Source of the DNA: Athripsodes cinereus
Lineage: Eukaryota > Arthropoda > Insecta > Trichoptera > Leptoceridae
Reading direction: 5' to 3'
Length of the DNA: 64,000 nucleotides
Assembly: GCA_947579605.1 (NCBI GenBank)
Contig: OX388316.1
Coordinates: 14,449,290-14,513,289, forward strand
The translations under genes were made by a program, and so were the position numbers. The notes under the pieces were generated by a model. That model did no database searches. It was given only the letters and a program-made list of their open reading frames with translations, and had not been told where the DNA came from. Below are positions 46,240-58,045 of this stretch, piece by piece; the stretch's first letter is position 1, and every line of letters starts with the position of its first letter.

Positions 46240-48368
46240 CTTAGTGTACTCTCGGTTACCTTTATTACATAGAACAGCTATATGTAAATATGTAATATGT
46301 GGGCCTAACATCTCATGAATCCATTACTTGTGTCCATAAGATGTTGAAAAATAATTTTGGTACATGGGTGTTCTATAAATAAAACATCTTTAACATTTTA
46401 TATTACAATATTCTCTGCTTAAAATTAACTTGAATCTTGAATGAGTTTTACGCTGTGAAATAAAAATATGAGCAAAAAATTTGTTAGGCACTCAAGCTTT
46501 CATTAAATATTTGTAAGTAATATAGAGTTTTTCTAAAAATTTGCGAGATGAGCATTAAAGTGGGTGTCTTATGGAACGACTTAAATCTTCACAGCAAAAC
46601 ATTATTTAATTGGCTTCACATTTCCTTTTGTAGATTACTTAGTGTTTTCTGTACAACATTGCTTTGTGTTGAAATTATGATAAGTGATCCTTTTATATAA
46701 TCGTCATTATTGTACTTATGTGTATACTGAATATATTTAAATATTTTAAAAGGTTTCAACCAAGCACCACATTAAGTGTAAGTGAAGACAAACAAAGACG
46801 AAAACAATAAGTGATTGTGGTTCTAGAGGCGTTGTCTGAAAATAATATATTAATAACTGTCTAACATTCACATTCTTTTAAGTATTCATTTTGAAAACAA
46901 ACATTTACAGGCATCTATTTGATGATATTCCAGCTCGTTTTCATTAATTTAGAAGTGTCTAATGGTTCTGTAACGCTTTTAAAATACATAAAAAGAACAA
47001 ATATCTGCTTATTTCATTTCAGCAAGATGTTTAACATTGCTTGTACCTTTGAGTATTTTCGAAGTGAGTGATAAATATATTTATACTCATAATTTGGAAA
47101 ATTTTGCATAAAAAGACCCATAAGAATAACCTAGTCATCTATGTTTTTTTTATTAGCTTATTTGTCAATGCGGCCCGGACGTTCCTCCTTCACTATGGAC
47201 CGTTCCTTTGACAACAATATCAGAGCGCTAGGAATATCGTGAGAACAGGTGACTGATTTCTGTTCTGTGCTTCCGTGAAAAGATTTGAAAGACGATTGAA
47301 CCGAGTTGATATTTGGAATAAAATTTGTTTGTGTAATTTGACGAAGCTCTTATTGCTAAATACTTTATGGGTATTTGAAATTCTTATAAGTAAAACAAAT
47401 TATAAACTTATTAGATATATTTTGGTTCTTTGCTTTTGTTATAGTTTTCCAAGTATTATGCCGTTTCAAGATTCTTTATCTAATTTCACAGAAGTAATAA
47501 GCCATCTTCTTCATATTTTAAATTATTTTTGCCAAATCCTTAAAATATGAAGTGACATAAACAGCAAGGAAAAACGTTTTAATACGAGTATAATTACTAA
47601 ATGCGTACATACATTCACAGTAAAACAAATATTTTATCATTAATTGTATCGGCATTTACTTTGTAACACTTCATTTTAAATTATCAAATAAAATAAAATA
47701 ATAAATATTTATTTTATTTTATTTGATAATTTCTAATATTTTTTGGTCAAAGGGATAAGCTCCGTATCGTAAAAAAATCTATTTTGAATGACATGATCAC
47801 GCAGCTAAGAAGAATATTTTTATGATAACAAGAATCATAAATGTTTCGTGTTGAATTGATCTTCATACGAAAAGACTATGGAGATTTTAATTTAGCGAAA
47901 ATCTTGAAATCTTTCCGCTGAATATATCTACTGAGTAGATAGGTACTAAGTACCCCCCCCCCCCCATTTGATCTTCATCTCTTTTCTTATTCACCCACAC
48001 CAAATTTCTAATACTAGGGCGGTGAATAAAACCACTCTTTGCAAATGTAATTTAGCAGGTGTACATACCGTACCAATAGAGTGCCTGTATAAACCAAACC
48101 ATTATGTTACGTTTGAATCAGAGATATAGAACATTTGAATTTGTTACGCTAATTTATACACTCTTTACAAGTTCATGAGAAAAAATTTCAGAAAAAGCAA
48201 GAAACCAGCATTGAACCAAAAACTAGAAAACATTAAAAAAACTGATATTTATTTGTGAATGTATAAAGTGTAAGCTTCAATTACGAAAATATTCTTTTTG
48301 AGTTGTGAATTTAGTATTCCTATATGTTTAATTCCATAAAATGGAAGAGTCCGAAGTATGTAGATATA
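46240..48368. other. Gene-free stretch with a tail-to-tail inverted repeat
   Basis: No gene recognised. An AT-rich inverted repeat lies at 47678-47732 (AAATTATCAAATAAAATAAA and its inverse, with a 3-base difference) and a run of 13 C at 47953-47965. A GC-richer patch at about 47170-47240 reads as no known protein. Confidence 0.45.
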
Positions 48369-49100
48369 TTTATTCATTTATTCATTTATTCATTTATTCA
48401 TTTATTCATTTATTCATTTATTCATTTATTCATTTATTCATTTATTCATTTATTCATTTATTCATTTATTCATTTATTCATTTATTCATTTATTCATTTA
48501 TTCATTTATTCATTTATTCATTTATTCATTTATTCATTTATTCATTTATTCATTTATTCATTTATTCATTTATTCATTTATTCATTTATTCATTTATTCA
48601 TTTATTCATTTATTCATTTATTCATTTATTCATTTATTCATTTATTCATTTATTCATTTATTCATTTATTCATTTATTCATTTATTCATTTATTCATTTA
48701 TTCATTTATTCATTTATTCATTTATTCATTTATTCATTTATTCATTTATTCATTTATTCATTTATTCATTTATTCATTTATTCATTTATTCATTTATTCA
48801 TTTATTCATTTATTCATTTATTCATTTATTCATTTATTCATTTACTCATTTACTCATTTACTCATTTACTCATTTACTCATTTACTCATTTATTCATTTA
48901 TTCATTTATTCATTTATTCATTTATTCATTTATTCATTTATTCATTTATTCATTTATTCATTTATTCATTTATTCATTTATTCATTTATTCATTTATTCA
49001 TTTATTCATTTATTCATTTATTTATTTATTCATTTATTCATTTATTCATTTATTCATTTATTCATTTATTCATTTATTCATTTATTCATTTATTCATTTA
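48369..49100 (+). repeat. (TTCATTTA)n microsatellite, about 91 units
   Basis: An 8-bp unit runs for 732 bp with no indel at all; the phase is kept from end to end. The only variation I see is a block of six consecutive units with T to C (48844-48891) and one unit with C to T (49023). Since 8 is not a multiple of 3 and the unit has no stop in this direction, all three forward frames are open and repeat the same 8-residue peptide; the reverse strand has stops in every frame. The long frames here are therefore by-products. Confidence 0.98.
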
Positions 49101-49274
49101 CAATTATATACGGCGTGAGCCTTTTACATGTTGAAATTATGAGACAGAGTACAAAAGCACACTATTACACAATATCAATTCACATATAAACATGTCAAAG
49201 TTTATAAAATCACACATCAAGGTCAGAGTTAAAAAGAATTTACAATATAATAATAGAGTGAATGATAGAGTCAA

Positions 49275-49527
49275 TGCTGCAATCCCCATATGTATGGAGT
49301 AGGGTGGGCAGTTACATGGAAGAAATAATAGCCCAGAAAGAAAGGGATGAAAGGCGACTGCAAATGGAGGGATAAAATGTCAAAGTTTGCAGCTTGGGTA
49401 GACCGAAAGGTAGGAACCAAGCTGCAAAGGAAGAGGAGGGGTTTTAGCCGGTAGAAGTCCGGCACTACCCGGTCTGAAAGGCCGGGTGTCCATGATGGAT
49501 TTCCCCTCCACTAAAAAAAAAAAAAAG
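49275..49527 (+). repeat. LINE or SINE 3' end with poly(A)
   Basis: CTGCAATCCCCATATGTATG, GGGTTTTAGCCGGTAGAAGT, CCGGCACTACCCGGT, a CCCGGTCTGAAAGGCCGGG stem-loop, GTGTCCATGATGGATTTCCC and then an A(14) run. The GC-rich stem-loop and poly(A) mark a retroposon 3' end; similar blocks end LINEs in other insects. No coding part is attached. Confidence 0.7.
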
Positions 49528-49925
49528 ATTTTTAATTTTATTTTCTGACCTAGGTTCTTTCTCGATGAAAATAAAAACAGCATTTATTATCAACCGAGTT
49601 GTTTAGTATCATCAAATATTGTCTCATTATCTCTTTTCTCATTCTGTAGCGTTAATGTTGATTTAAATCTGTATAGATGATAACAAATATTGATTTCTTT
49701 CAGTTTTGTGTATTATGTAGGTAGGACCAGAAAAATTATGCCCAGTCCCAGGAGTTTTCGTTTCCCCGATCTCTCTCCGGAACAAAAAAATACATGAAAA
49801 CCGTTCCTATCACATTTTACTTCGGTTTTTGAAAGATATTATGTACTTTTACAAAAGATGTTTAGATTAAAAAGAAAACGCCTCTCTGGCATATTCTGAC
49901 ATATTCTGTTTTTTCATTCATCTGG

Positions 49926-50005
49926 CTCTTTCGTTGGCTCAATTGCGAGCTCGCCCACTGACTCACTCTTTCGCTGACTTAATTGCGAGTTCGCTCACTG
50001 ACTCA
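49926..50005 (+). repeat. 40-bp tandem repeat, two units
   Basis: CTCTTTCGTTGGCTCAATTG and CTCTTTCGCTGACTTAATTG begin the two 40-bp units, each ending CACTGACTCA. Similarity decays beyond; several TTGACAT-like blocks follow up to 50210 as if from an older array. Confidence 0.75.
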
Positions 50006-50269
50006 CGCACTCATGACATACATAATTGACATTTTAATTTATTTATTATTGACTAATTCTTATGACATTTCAAGTATTGACTACATTTCTTATGACATTT
50101 AAAATATTTGTACCATTTCTCATAGATTTTTTTTCTTTCTTCTATCTACTTGACATCTCCAAACTTAATTTTAATTCTTGACATATTGCTAAACATTTCA
50201 TTGACATTCTATACTATTTTGTGGTTTGACTAAAATTATTGATATTTTGTATTGATTCCCATTTGTGTT

Positions 50270-50395
50270 TTTGTTTTTCGACAGTTTTTTGTTCTTATCT
50301 TGCTCCAGCAGTGTTTGTTGATGAGAAATTTGATTTGTATATTTTTAAACTTGCAAAAGGCTCGCCGTGGATTTGTAAATAAAAAAATAAATAAC
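50270..50395 (+). repeat. LINE 3' tail
   Basis: Same ending as 17275-17415: TTCTTATCTTGCTCCAGCAG, TTGCAAAAGGCTCGCCGTGG and a final AAATAAAAAAATAAATAA. Confidence 0.65.
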
Positions 50396-50399
50396 TCTA

Positions 50400-50605
50400 T
50401 AAACTATCTGCACAGACTGACATACTGACTCACTTGTTGTTTATTTTTGTTATTGTCTAACATGATAAATTTATTGTTTCTCTGTCACAACACAGCCTTA
50501 TGGCTGTCATATTACTATGTATATTTTAATGTCTATTGTATGTAAATTTATGTTATTGTGAACAATATTATTTCAATAAAGAATTATTATTATTATTATT
50601 ATTTA
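50400..50605 (+). repeat. Retroposon 3' end with (ATT)n tail
   Basis: TATTTCAATAAAGAATTATT followed by (ATT)5-6 is the usual end of certain LINEs. No protein can be read upstream. Confidence 0.55.
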
Positions 50606-51196
50606 ATCTCAGTTATTGCATTAAAACGCATTATGTCATGTCATGCAGTCTTATGTCAGCTCACTGTAATATCAGAAGAGACTATATAATTGAAGTCTCA
50701 AATTTAACCATTCATTGGATTATACAGAATTATATATATTAATTAATTTTTATTAAAAAAGTTCTAGATTTATTACTTGAAAAAAAATAATCAAAAGGAA
50801 AATTTCTTTACCTTTATTTTCTTAGTATTTAAATATTATATCAACTAAGTAAATATATTTAAAATACTTCCTGTGTTAGATATCAGCTTTGTTCTTCTCA
50901 ACATTTTTCTTTGTAAAACTTTTTTTATTTTTTTTTAATAAAACAGGTTAAGTAAACGGTATAATATTTTAAAAACTATTTAGCATTTTATGAAATTGGT
51001 AGAAAACTCTCCTCTCTAGTACTAAATGAGTTTGTATATAATTTGTATCGTAGCAAATACGAAGATATTATCTGGCATATTGAGGTCGACGAATATGTTC
51101 CTATTTTTATTTTGTTATAGAGTAACGCCATGTAAAATGTTCCAATATTCTTTTTTTTCAATATATTAAATACTTAGTTTATTAATTCTTATCAAC
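50606..51196. other. Gene-free AT-rich stretch
   Basis: Nothing recognised. Confidence 0.4.
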
Positions 51197-51345
51197 ATGT
51201 TTTCTTTTTCTTCTCATTCCACTCCCGTCCACTCCTGGATGAAGGCCTCCTCCATTTCCTTCCGCGACATTCGATCCAGCGCCGTCTGCATCCAGTTGAC
51301 TCCAGCGTGTCGAGTGATATCATCTCTCCGCCTCATTTTTTTGTA
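51197..51345 (-). pseudogene. LINE ORF2 C-terminus, family 6
   Basis: The minus strand reads RRRDDITRHAGVNWMQTALD, then RMSRKEMEEAFIQEWTGVE and a stop. The DDI-..AG-NWMQ-A-DR--W..M-EA...QEWT pattern is a common end of insect LINE polyproteins. The RT core is missing (5'-truncated). Confidence 0.85.
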
Positions 51346-51350
51346 TATGT

Positions 51351-52686
51351 TTTCTTATACAAATCTTTTTATTGGAGTAGGTATACTAATTTGGTACAAT
51401 TTTAGAAATTGAAAAGTTTTGTTTCCTTATAAAGTAATAACACGGAATACTTAACTGAAATATGTAGGTTTGCTATTGGATACATTAATTATTTGTCATT
51501 AGCATATTATGTGGGATCGATAATTTTCTTGTACATATGTATTCAATTTAATCTATTCTACATTTAAAGTCTTTTATTTTTTTTTTTTTGCGTAATTTTC
51601 ATCTTGGTAGGAGAGGAATGAATTAGCGTATAAAAGTAACATTAAAATTTCGAACTACTGAATCAATAAAAATAATTGTCGTATTTTTAAACGAAAAGTA
51701 GAACATTCTCCTTTGCTATATTGTATTACCCGTTCATTATAAAATTTCCCTTCTTTCATTAAAGAATGAACGAGATACAAAGTTGTATAGATATATTGTG
51801 TTCTATGCAAGTATAGTATGGATCTGGATATCTCAATGTTCAACAATTTTCCTGCATGATACAGAACACGGTTTTTGTCCGCTTTCCTCAGCCAGTACTG
51901 AATACATACAACCACGTACCATCTACTCCAGTCTTCCAACTTTCATGAATTATTTATTAGTAGAGACAGAGACAAACATATTGAATGTAGTAATACAACA
52001 TGGAAAATATACACAATTATTATTCCACCTATCTCTTTCTGACTAACATGATCCTACAGTGGACTACTAACTACCACTGTTGTTGAATTTAAGAAACCTT
52101 CTGCGGAGGTATATTGTATGTGAGAAATTAAAGAAGTATGAAATTTTCTAATTTAAAAATATAACTGGGTGCATTTTAATTATACTTGCTACTCGAGTTC
52201 TTTTGTAAAACGAATATTAACTAGATATTATTATACAGGAATTTAAGGTGCATAATTTTACAAGGTTTTATAATTCGTGCTTCCTTTCTCTGTAGATAAA
52301 ATTATAAGAGTTTCAACTTGACTTTAATGAGTTTTGATACCCTATTTTAACATAATACATAAATTTGTATTTATTTTTAGTATTTTTTTTAAATAGACGA
52401 GAATCAACTTTAATGTTGCTTACTTAGATTATAATATTGTGATTTGTATATTTATCCATCAATTCTCTCACGCTGCATCCCTTGTGAGGTGGGCAGGACA
52501 GAAAATCAAGTCGACCTGTAATTGAACACCACTATCGTCTCCTCCATATTTTGCAGATGACATTTAGGTATAGATATTATTTAATTCATATAGTATCCAT
52601 ATCATGTTATACCTTTTATTTTTTTCTCTGGGATCGCGTTGACCAAAAGCTGGGATGTTCTCAGTAGTTTTATAAGTCTTTTCAAT
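51351..52686. other. Gene-free stretch with one exon-like patch
   Basis: A less AT-rich patch lies at about 51860-51950, open on both strands; the minus frame reads MEDWSRWYVVVCIQYWLRKA. I do not recognise it. The rest shows nothing. Confidence 0.4.
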
Positions 52687-52851
52687 AACCAATCAGAAAC
52701 CTCGATTGGAGAACCATGTCTACACAATGCAACTTTGTGTAAAATCTAATCGGAAGAAGTGAGAAAGGTGTCCCAACGCTTACGAATTGGCTCTAGGCTG
52801 GCTTAAGTGATCGTGTGGACATGGTTCTCCAATCGAGGTTTCTTATTGGTT
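52687..52851. mobile_element. 165-bp MITE with 39-bp inverted ends
   Basis: AACCAATCAGAAACCTCGAT (left end) and ATCGAGGTTTCTTATTGGTT (right end) open two 39-bp inverted arms with about two mismatches, reaching CATGTCTACAC and GTGTGGACATG. The middle has GTGTCCCAACGCTTACGAAT and GGCTCTAGGCTGGC. A diverged copy lies at 16534-16707 and a core fragment in minus orientation at about 57925-57960. No coding capacity, and I see no convincing target duplication. Confidence 0.85.
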
Positions 52852-52961
52852 TTGTCATCTGTACTCAAATCCGGTTAAACAATAAAAACATTAGTAAATA
52901 TTCTAAACATTTCTTTTCAATAATATTCTTGATATTTAAAAAATATAAGCTTACTATATCT

Positions 52962-53216
52962 GTTTATATACTTCATGGAGTCTTCAGCAAACAAAATGCC
53001 TCCCACTCTTTTCTATTAGTTTAAGAGTTTCCTGTAGAAAGCGAGTGTTCATAAAATCTCCCGTGTAAAAGGATTAACAACCTCAAGTCCGCGTTGAGGC
53101 ATGTCACCCATCCTCAATGTCTTATTTTTTATTAAAACGAAGAGGATAATCTACATGATAATTGCTTGGAGTTAGTCCACTGGCTACCCCACTTGTGGGA
53201 TGGTATAGCAGTAGTG
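52962..53216 (+). repeat. (TAG)n-tailed retroposon, full-length diverged copy
   Basis: TATACTTCATGGAGTCTTCA, CTCCCACTCTTTTCTATTAG, CACCCATCCTCAATGTCTTA, CGAAGAGGATAATCT, TGGCTACCCCACTTGTGGGA and GGTATAGCAGTAG follow the family order from end to end. Confidence 0.78.
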
Positions 53217-54555
53217 CTTATTAGATAAGGTCGATTTAACGTCATTTGCTTTATTTTACTTCCTTTTCTGCAAACTATTGTGTGTGTATACGTTCAGTTT
53301 TGCATTGTATACGAAATTCTTTCAGCAGTAAAACATTTACTGATCGAGTAGTATTCCATTTCACAACGTCATAAGTCAAGATATTCAACATCAAATTTAA
53401 TACAAGCACTTCTTTTTCATATTTCTAAGATCATTCTTGCGTCTAACATACGGCAATTTAGTTGATATCCAAAGGTACAATATTTTAAAGGAAAAATGCA
53501 ACATATATCCACTTGGAATTTCTCTTTGACATTCAGGGTTTCAGTACACACATTAAAATGTACTAATATACCCGAGCATGTACTCATGTAAGATCTCATA
53601 AAAGATGAATCTAGGATATGTGATACGTAAGTACACACCCTGGTCACAATATAATGATCACTTCGATTTTCAACATATTTTCATTGTATTTTTATTTACG
53701 ATTTTTTTAAATTTATTTTATTAATAAAAATAAAAAAAAAAATATACTTAAACTGAACAACATGCGAAAAATAATATCACGAAATCGTGCAATGTGCCAA
53801 TTCGTGTGTTTGTAAATATTTAAAAATTTGTACCTATTTATTTCAATGAAAGGTCACAGAGAATGGTTTGCTGTAGTTATTACTGAGTTTATGGCAATAC
53901 TTCCTTTATATAACTAAATATCAGTGGCCTCCAATCTAAAAAGGTGAACCTTCAACCTTAAGAGTTATATCTTCGCAAATCGATTAACATTTGATAATTT
54001 ACCGCTTCTCTGTTACATATTTTATATTTAATTAAAAAAAAATATAACTTACGTTACACTTTTTGATATCTTAGATATGTGACATTTTTATTTATTTCAT
54101 CATAAATGCCATTTTTCTCATGCAAATAAATAGAGTAAAAATATTATTATTGTGTTGAAATTCAATAAAATTTCTGTCAAAAAAATGCAGTGATTATAAT
54201 TTTGTGGTAAAGGACTGTAAGTATATACTTCTACTTAGTATGATCATCGTGTTGCTTTGACAATTTTTAAAGGCCTCTCAAAGCTCTTGTTTTAAAGTGC
54301 TACCATTAAAATTTCACATCCTGCTTAGTTGTAATGTAATGCGATACCTTCTACTGCATACATAGGTTCTAGGGAGGAACATGGGTGCAGGTTCCGCATG
54401 AAATACAACGTATTGAAGATACATCACTTACATACAAACATTTAAGGCTCATGAATTTTTCTTTGTATACATTTCTTTAGGATGTAGGTACAAATGTAGG
54501 TATATTTATAAATATTTTATCTAATCCACTTGACTGCCTATATATCTATACGTTA
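53217..54555. other. Gene-free stretch
   Basis: Nothing recognised beyond short frames and A/T runs. Confidence 0.4.
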
Positions 54556-54705
54556 TTACACTTCTTTTCTTGAATTCTCAAAGATTTTCTTGAATAAATG
54601 TCAGAGTTATAGCTTAAATGTCTTAATTTTTGTTAACTCAAAGAGGACTACTTGCATGCTTATTAAACGTGGTTAGTCCACTCGTGGAAAATGTCAAGAT
54701 AGTAT
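54556..54705 (+). repeat. (TAG)n-tailed retroposon, diverged copy
   Basis: CTTTTCTTGAATTCTCAAAG, ATAGCTTAAATGTCTTAATT, AAAGAGGACTACTTGCATGC, GGTTAGTCCACTCGTGGAAA and AAGATAGTATAAG match the family in order. Confidence 0.58.
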
Positions 54706-55457
54706 AAGATTTTATTCAAAGTGTTGTTAATTGAGAGGTTGACTTTCTTTCAAAATACACCATTTCTATGAGAACGATATCACAAGCTTATTTTCACATC
54801 GTGTACTCTCTCGTGAGGTTCATTAAAATGCGAATAAATTATTATATTTACCACTTTTTAACCACATAACAACATAACTTTGTTTCAAACTAAAAGTAAA
54901 CAAACGTTGACGTGCATTCTGATTCTGAAGTTACTATTTTATTGTATAATAGAAAATGTTTGCAGGAACTAATCTCATGATATGTATAAGATTTTTACTT
55001 TCTTTGTCCCCGCAATATTGTCGGTAATAGTAACGTTTCTATGTACCTCCAGGAATTTCCCCACAAATACACACTTTGGCTGGAATCTAAAAGAACATAA
55101 CCAAGTCCTTGTTTATTTGCTTTAAAGCTAGAGTTTACTTTCTGTCTCATGTGATAGGAAAGTTTGTTACTAAATGTCATATAATATGTTCACGTACGTA
55201 CTGCTTTCATGTTAGACATGGTGTCGAATCACAGAAACAATTGTTCTTTTCAAGAATTTATTTCATTTTGTACTTTAACTTATCTTTTTATTGAATAGCT
55301 ATACCTATCAACATAATTTTTATCAATTTTGAAAAAGTGTTTTCTTCTCACATCATTAAAATGGTTTTTTCATTATTTAATAAGGACGAGCCTTGTTTAA
55401 TTTTAAGGCGTGATAACAAATTATTAATTATTATTAAATTGTAATTAATGTATATAT
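54706..55457. other. Gene-free stretch
   Basis: Nothing recognised. Confidence 0.4.
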
Positions 55458-55777
55458 ACTCGTATAATGTCTGCAAGCTGGCAAGGGAAGGTGTCGAACT
55501 TGTGTGTTGAAAGGCTAGGTTTGGAGTGGCCAGAGCCCGTAGACAAACCGTACTTAGCGATCGACTACTGGCGAACTTTTCGACAATCTACCTGTACCGT
55601 ATAATTATGCGTTATTGTTGCAGTTATTGTCGAAAATTCGTTTGTAGTCGATCGCTAAGTGCGTGTTTGTCTAGGGGCTTAGAGGTACTGGAGGCATCGG
55701 TAGACAGGGATCTCTGGAGGAGGTACCTAGGCGCAATGGGCCCCCGACCTAACTAGGACAAGGGGAAGAAGATGTAT
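55458..55777 (+). pseudogene. LINE ORF2 C-terminus, family 4, split by a MITE
   Basis: Before the insertion the frame reads WQGKVSNLCVERLGLEWPE; after it, EVLEASVDRDLWRRYLGAMG then PRPN and a stop at 55754-55756, and a (TGTA)n tail (55772-55795). It is the plus-strand sister of 22780-22945. Removing the 145-bp MITE and one copy of AGAG would restore continuity at the sequence GGCCAGAGGTACTGG, so the LINE was open when the MITE jumped in. Confidence 0.88.
55536..55680. mobile_element. 145-bp MITE inserted in a LINE frame
   Basis: Inverted ends of about 50 bases: CCCGTAGACAAACC, TACTTAGCGATCGACTAC and TTTTCGACAAT on the left have their inverses at the right (ATTGTCGAAAA, GTAGTCGATCGCTAAGTGC, GTTTGTCTAGGGG). 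AGAG flanks it on both sides (55532-55535 and 55681-55684), which may be a 4-bp target duplication. No coding capacity; superfamily uncertain. Confidence 0.88.
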
Positions 55778-57174
55778 GTATGTATGTATGTATATAATAT
55801 GAGTAAATATTTTTAGTTAATAAATATTTGAATTGATTAAAAAACGTGTGACCCGTAACATTTTAAAGCATTATGCAATTACACTGTTTAAAATAAACAT
55901 TAATAATTTAGATTATAAAATTAAAAACACCATATTTTACTTTCTCTTGATTGATGCTTTAAATAACAAGTTTTTCGGACATACGTCCATCTTTAGTAAT
56001 AACATCAACATTATGAAGTTTGGAGGATTATAAATATTTACTTATGTATCATGTGATTTTTGAATCTAGTTGAAAAAATGAATTATATTGTAATATAAAA
56101 CGAATAAAAAAATGTACCTTTTGCATTTATTTAATTTCTTTATGATTTACGTAGGTGTAAAAACTGAATTCGTATCTCAATAATAACTAACAGATGGCAC
56201 AGAATCGGCTCACTGTTCTTTAATTGATCTGTTATTTTAAGTACCTATACGTTAATCATGATTGTTTTCCGTTCCTGTGAATAAGTACATCTTTATTAAA
56301 AAGTTCTATTATATTTGTAAATTGTTATAAGAAGAAACATCGTTTGTCGGATGGTTTGCAGACCACTTTTTGGTGGTTTAGGGTAGAAGTCTCTTTGTCT
56401 CTATTCTATGTCCATCGTCGGATGTTAGTCGTTTGTCATACAATTTAACTATGTATGTGAGAAAGGAAAAAGGGGATGAATCTAAAAACACTACTTCACA
56501 GGAAAAGCAAAACAAAATCCGCGCGACGATATAATACGAGCAGTAGGTACAATATGAGTTTGTTTTCATTAAGTATGATGTATTATGTACAAATATCGAC
56601 CTTTTTTCACGACGATTATGACCAATATTTTTAGTGATCAATGCATTAAACTCGATTTAGGGATGAGTCGACTCATCACCTTTTTCCTTCGAACACTATT
56701 TTATATGTATTTTTCACATTGTGAAGAAACTACTAAAATATCTTTCCGAAATACTAAAATAGATCTAACGAATTTATTCTAAACACCCATACCATTTTTA
56801 CACGGGTTTTGACCACATCTGACAGTTAATAATAAAACATAGTATCTGCACATTTATAATGAAAAAAATCATTTTTATACAATTTATTATCTTGTCTTTT
56901 AGGTAAGGTCTTTCATCTTTCTTTATGAGCCACTTTAGATTCAAATTTGAGTATAAGTTTTTATTTTGGTTTTCAATTCATCCTTATCTTAGGCACACTG
57001 TATCCAGTTTTTTTCTCCGGTTTTCCACTCATCGCCCGACCGTAATGGTAGACATTTCTGAATTTTCTTGGCTGGTGCTTAAAACTTTTTCCATTCACCT
57101 CGAGTGAAAACAACTGGCAATATAATATCCTAACCAGCTTCATTACATTAGCTTGGTACATACATATATATATT
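55778..57174. other. Gene-free stretch
   Basis: Nothing recognised. Confidence 0.4.
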
Positions 57175-57540
57175 TAAAGAATTAGGCATATTTACATTGG
57201 CCGGTGCATACATCTGGGAATGCCTGTTGTATGCTAAGAAAAATCTGTCAAATACCCCGAAAAATGCTGACTTTCATGACCATAACACCAGAGGGAGAAA
57301 TTACATAAGAGCGGTATAGCATAGATTGACGAAGTCGTCCAAAAGCTTTGCATGCTATAGTGTACGACTCTATAACAAACTCCCTCTGGATGTGAGACTC
57401 ATGGAGGAAGGCATGTTTGAGAGAAAGGTTAAGGCGTATCTCGTTGAAAAATCATTTTACACATTATTGTATGTAACACAGTCTGTTGTGTTGAAAACTG
57501 GATTTTCACTTACTCAGAAGTGTGGATGTCAATCAAATTG
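57175..57540 (+). pseudogene. LINE ORF2 C-terminus, family 7
   Basis: The frame reads ELGIFTLAGAYIWECLLYAK, KNLSNTPKNADFHDHNTRGR, then NYIRAV, a TAG stop at 57315-57317, HRLTKSSKSFACYSVRLYNK, LPLDVRLMEEGMFERKVKAY and LVEKSFYTLL. The Y-ECL-Y-K, H-TRG-, S-RLYNKLP-.., F-R-V--YL--.SFY series is a standard LINE/RT C-terminus. One nonsense codon makes it dead. Its last 75 bases are the left arm of the palindrome at 57463-57611. Confidence 0.9.
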
Positions 57541-57611
57541 ATTGACATCCACACTTCTGAGTAAGTGAAAATCCAGTTTTCAACACAACAGACTGTGTTA
57601 CATACAATAAT
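57463..57611. repeat. Perfect 149-bp palindrome
   Basis: The 74 bases on each side of A-57537 are exact inverse complements: ATTATTGTATGTAACACAGT at the start and ACTGTGTTACATACAATAAT at the end, with CAATCAAATTGATTG at the centre. No mismatch and a one-base spacer. The left arm lies in the LINE C-terminus, so the right arm is an inverted duplicate of it. Confidence 0.98.
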
Positions 57612-58045
57612 CATATATTCAACTGGTTATAGTATAGACAACAATATTTGACTAAAATATTTGGCATAATACGCTTAAAGCGCCATCTATTCGCGGCATA
57701 TTGTCTTAAAATGTACAATGTTGAAATATAAAGATGGAGGCTTCAAATATTGTGTGTTAAACAGAACTTCGATAGAGGGACATAGTATAGGAAACCATGT
57801 TACATGTGAAAAAATATTTGAAAAATAGTATATATACAACTTTCAAAAAATTCTGATACATGTGACAAGCATGATATAGAGGAATTGGGAATGTTACCCG
57901 GGTGTAAAGAGTACTCTTAACCAGCCTGTGTCGATTCGTAAGCATCGAGACTCTGTATCATGCTATCCTTAAGGAAGTTCACATTGATGTATCACCACGT
58001 ACACGCGGTATATTTAATATACCTAACTAGTATGTAACCTAATTC

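Noticed and set aside
48369..49100. CRISPR-like or minisatellite array with spacers
   Set aside because: No spacers; a pure 8-bp microsatellite.
48324..49189. Two open frames of 264 and 282 codons, the second and third longest frames of the plus strand
   Set aside because: They are the microsatellite read in two frames; the 8-residue repeat is forced by the 8-bp unit.
55526..55756. 76-codon frame through the MITE and the LINE end
   Set aside because: Chimera: its first half is MITE sequence, only the second half is LINE coding.
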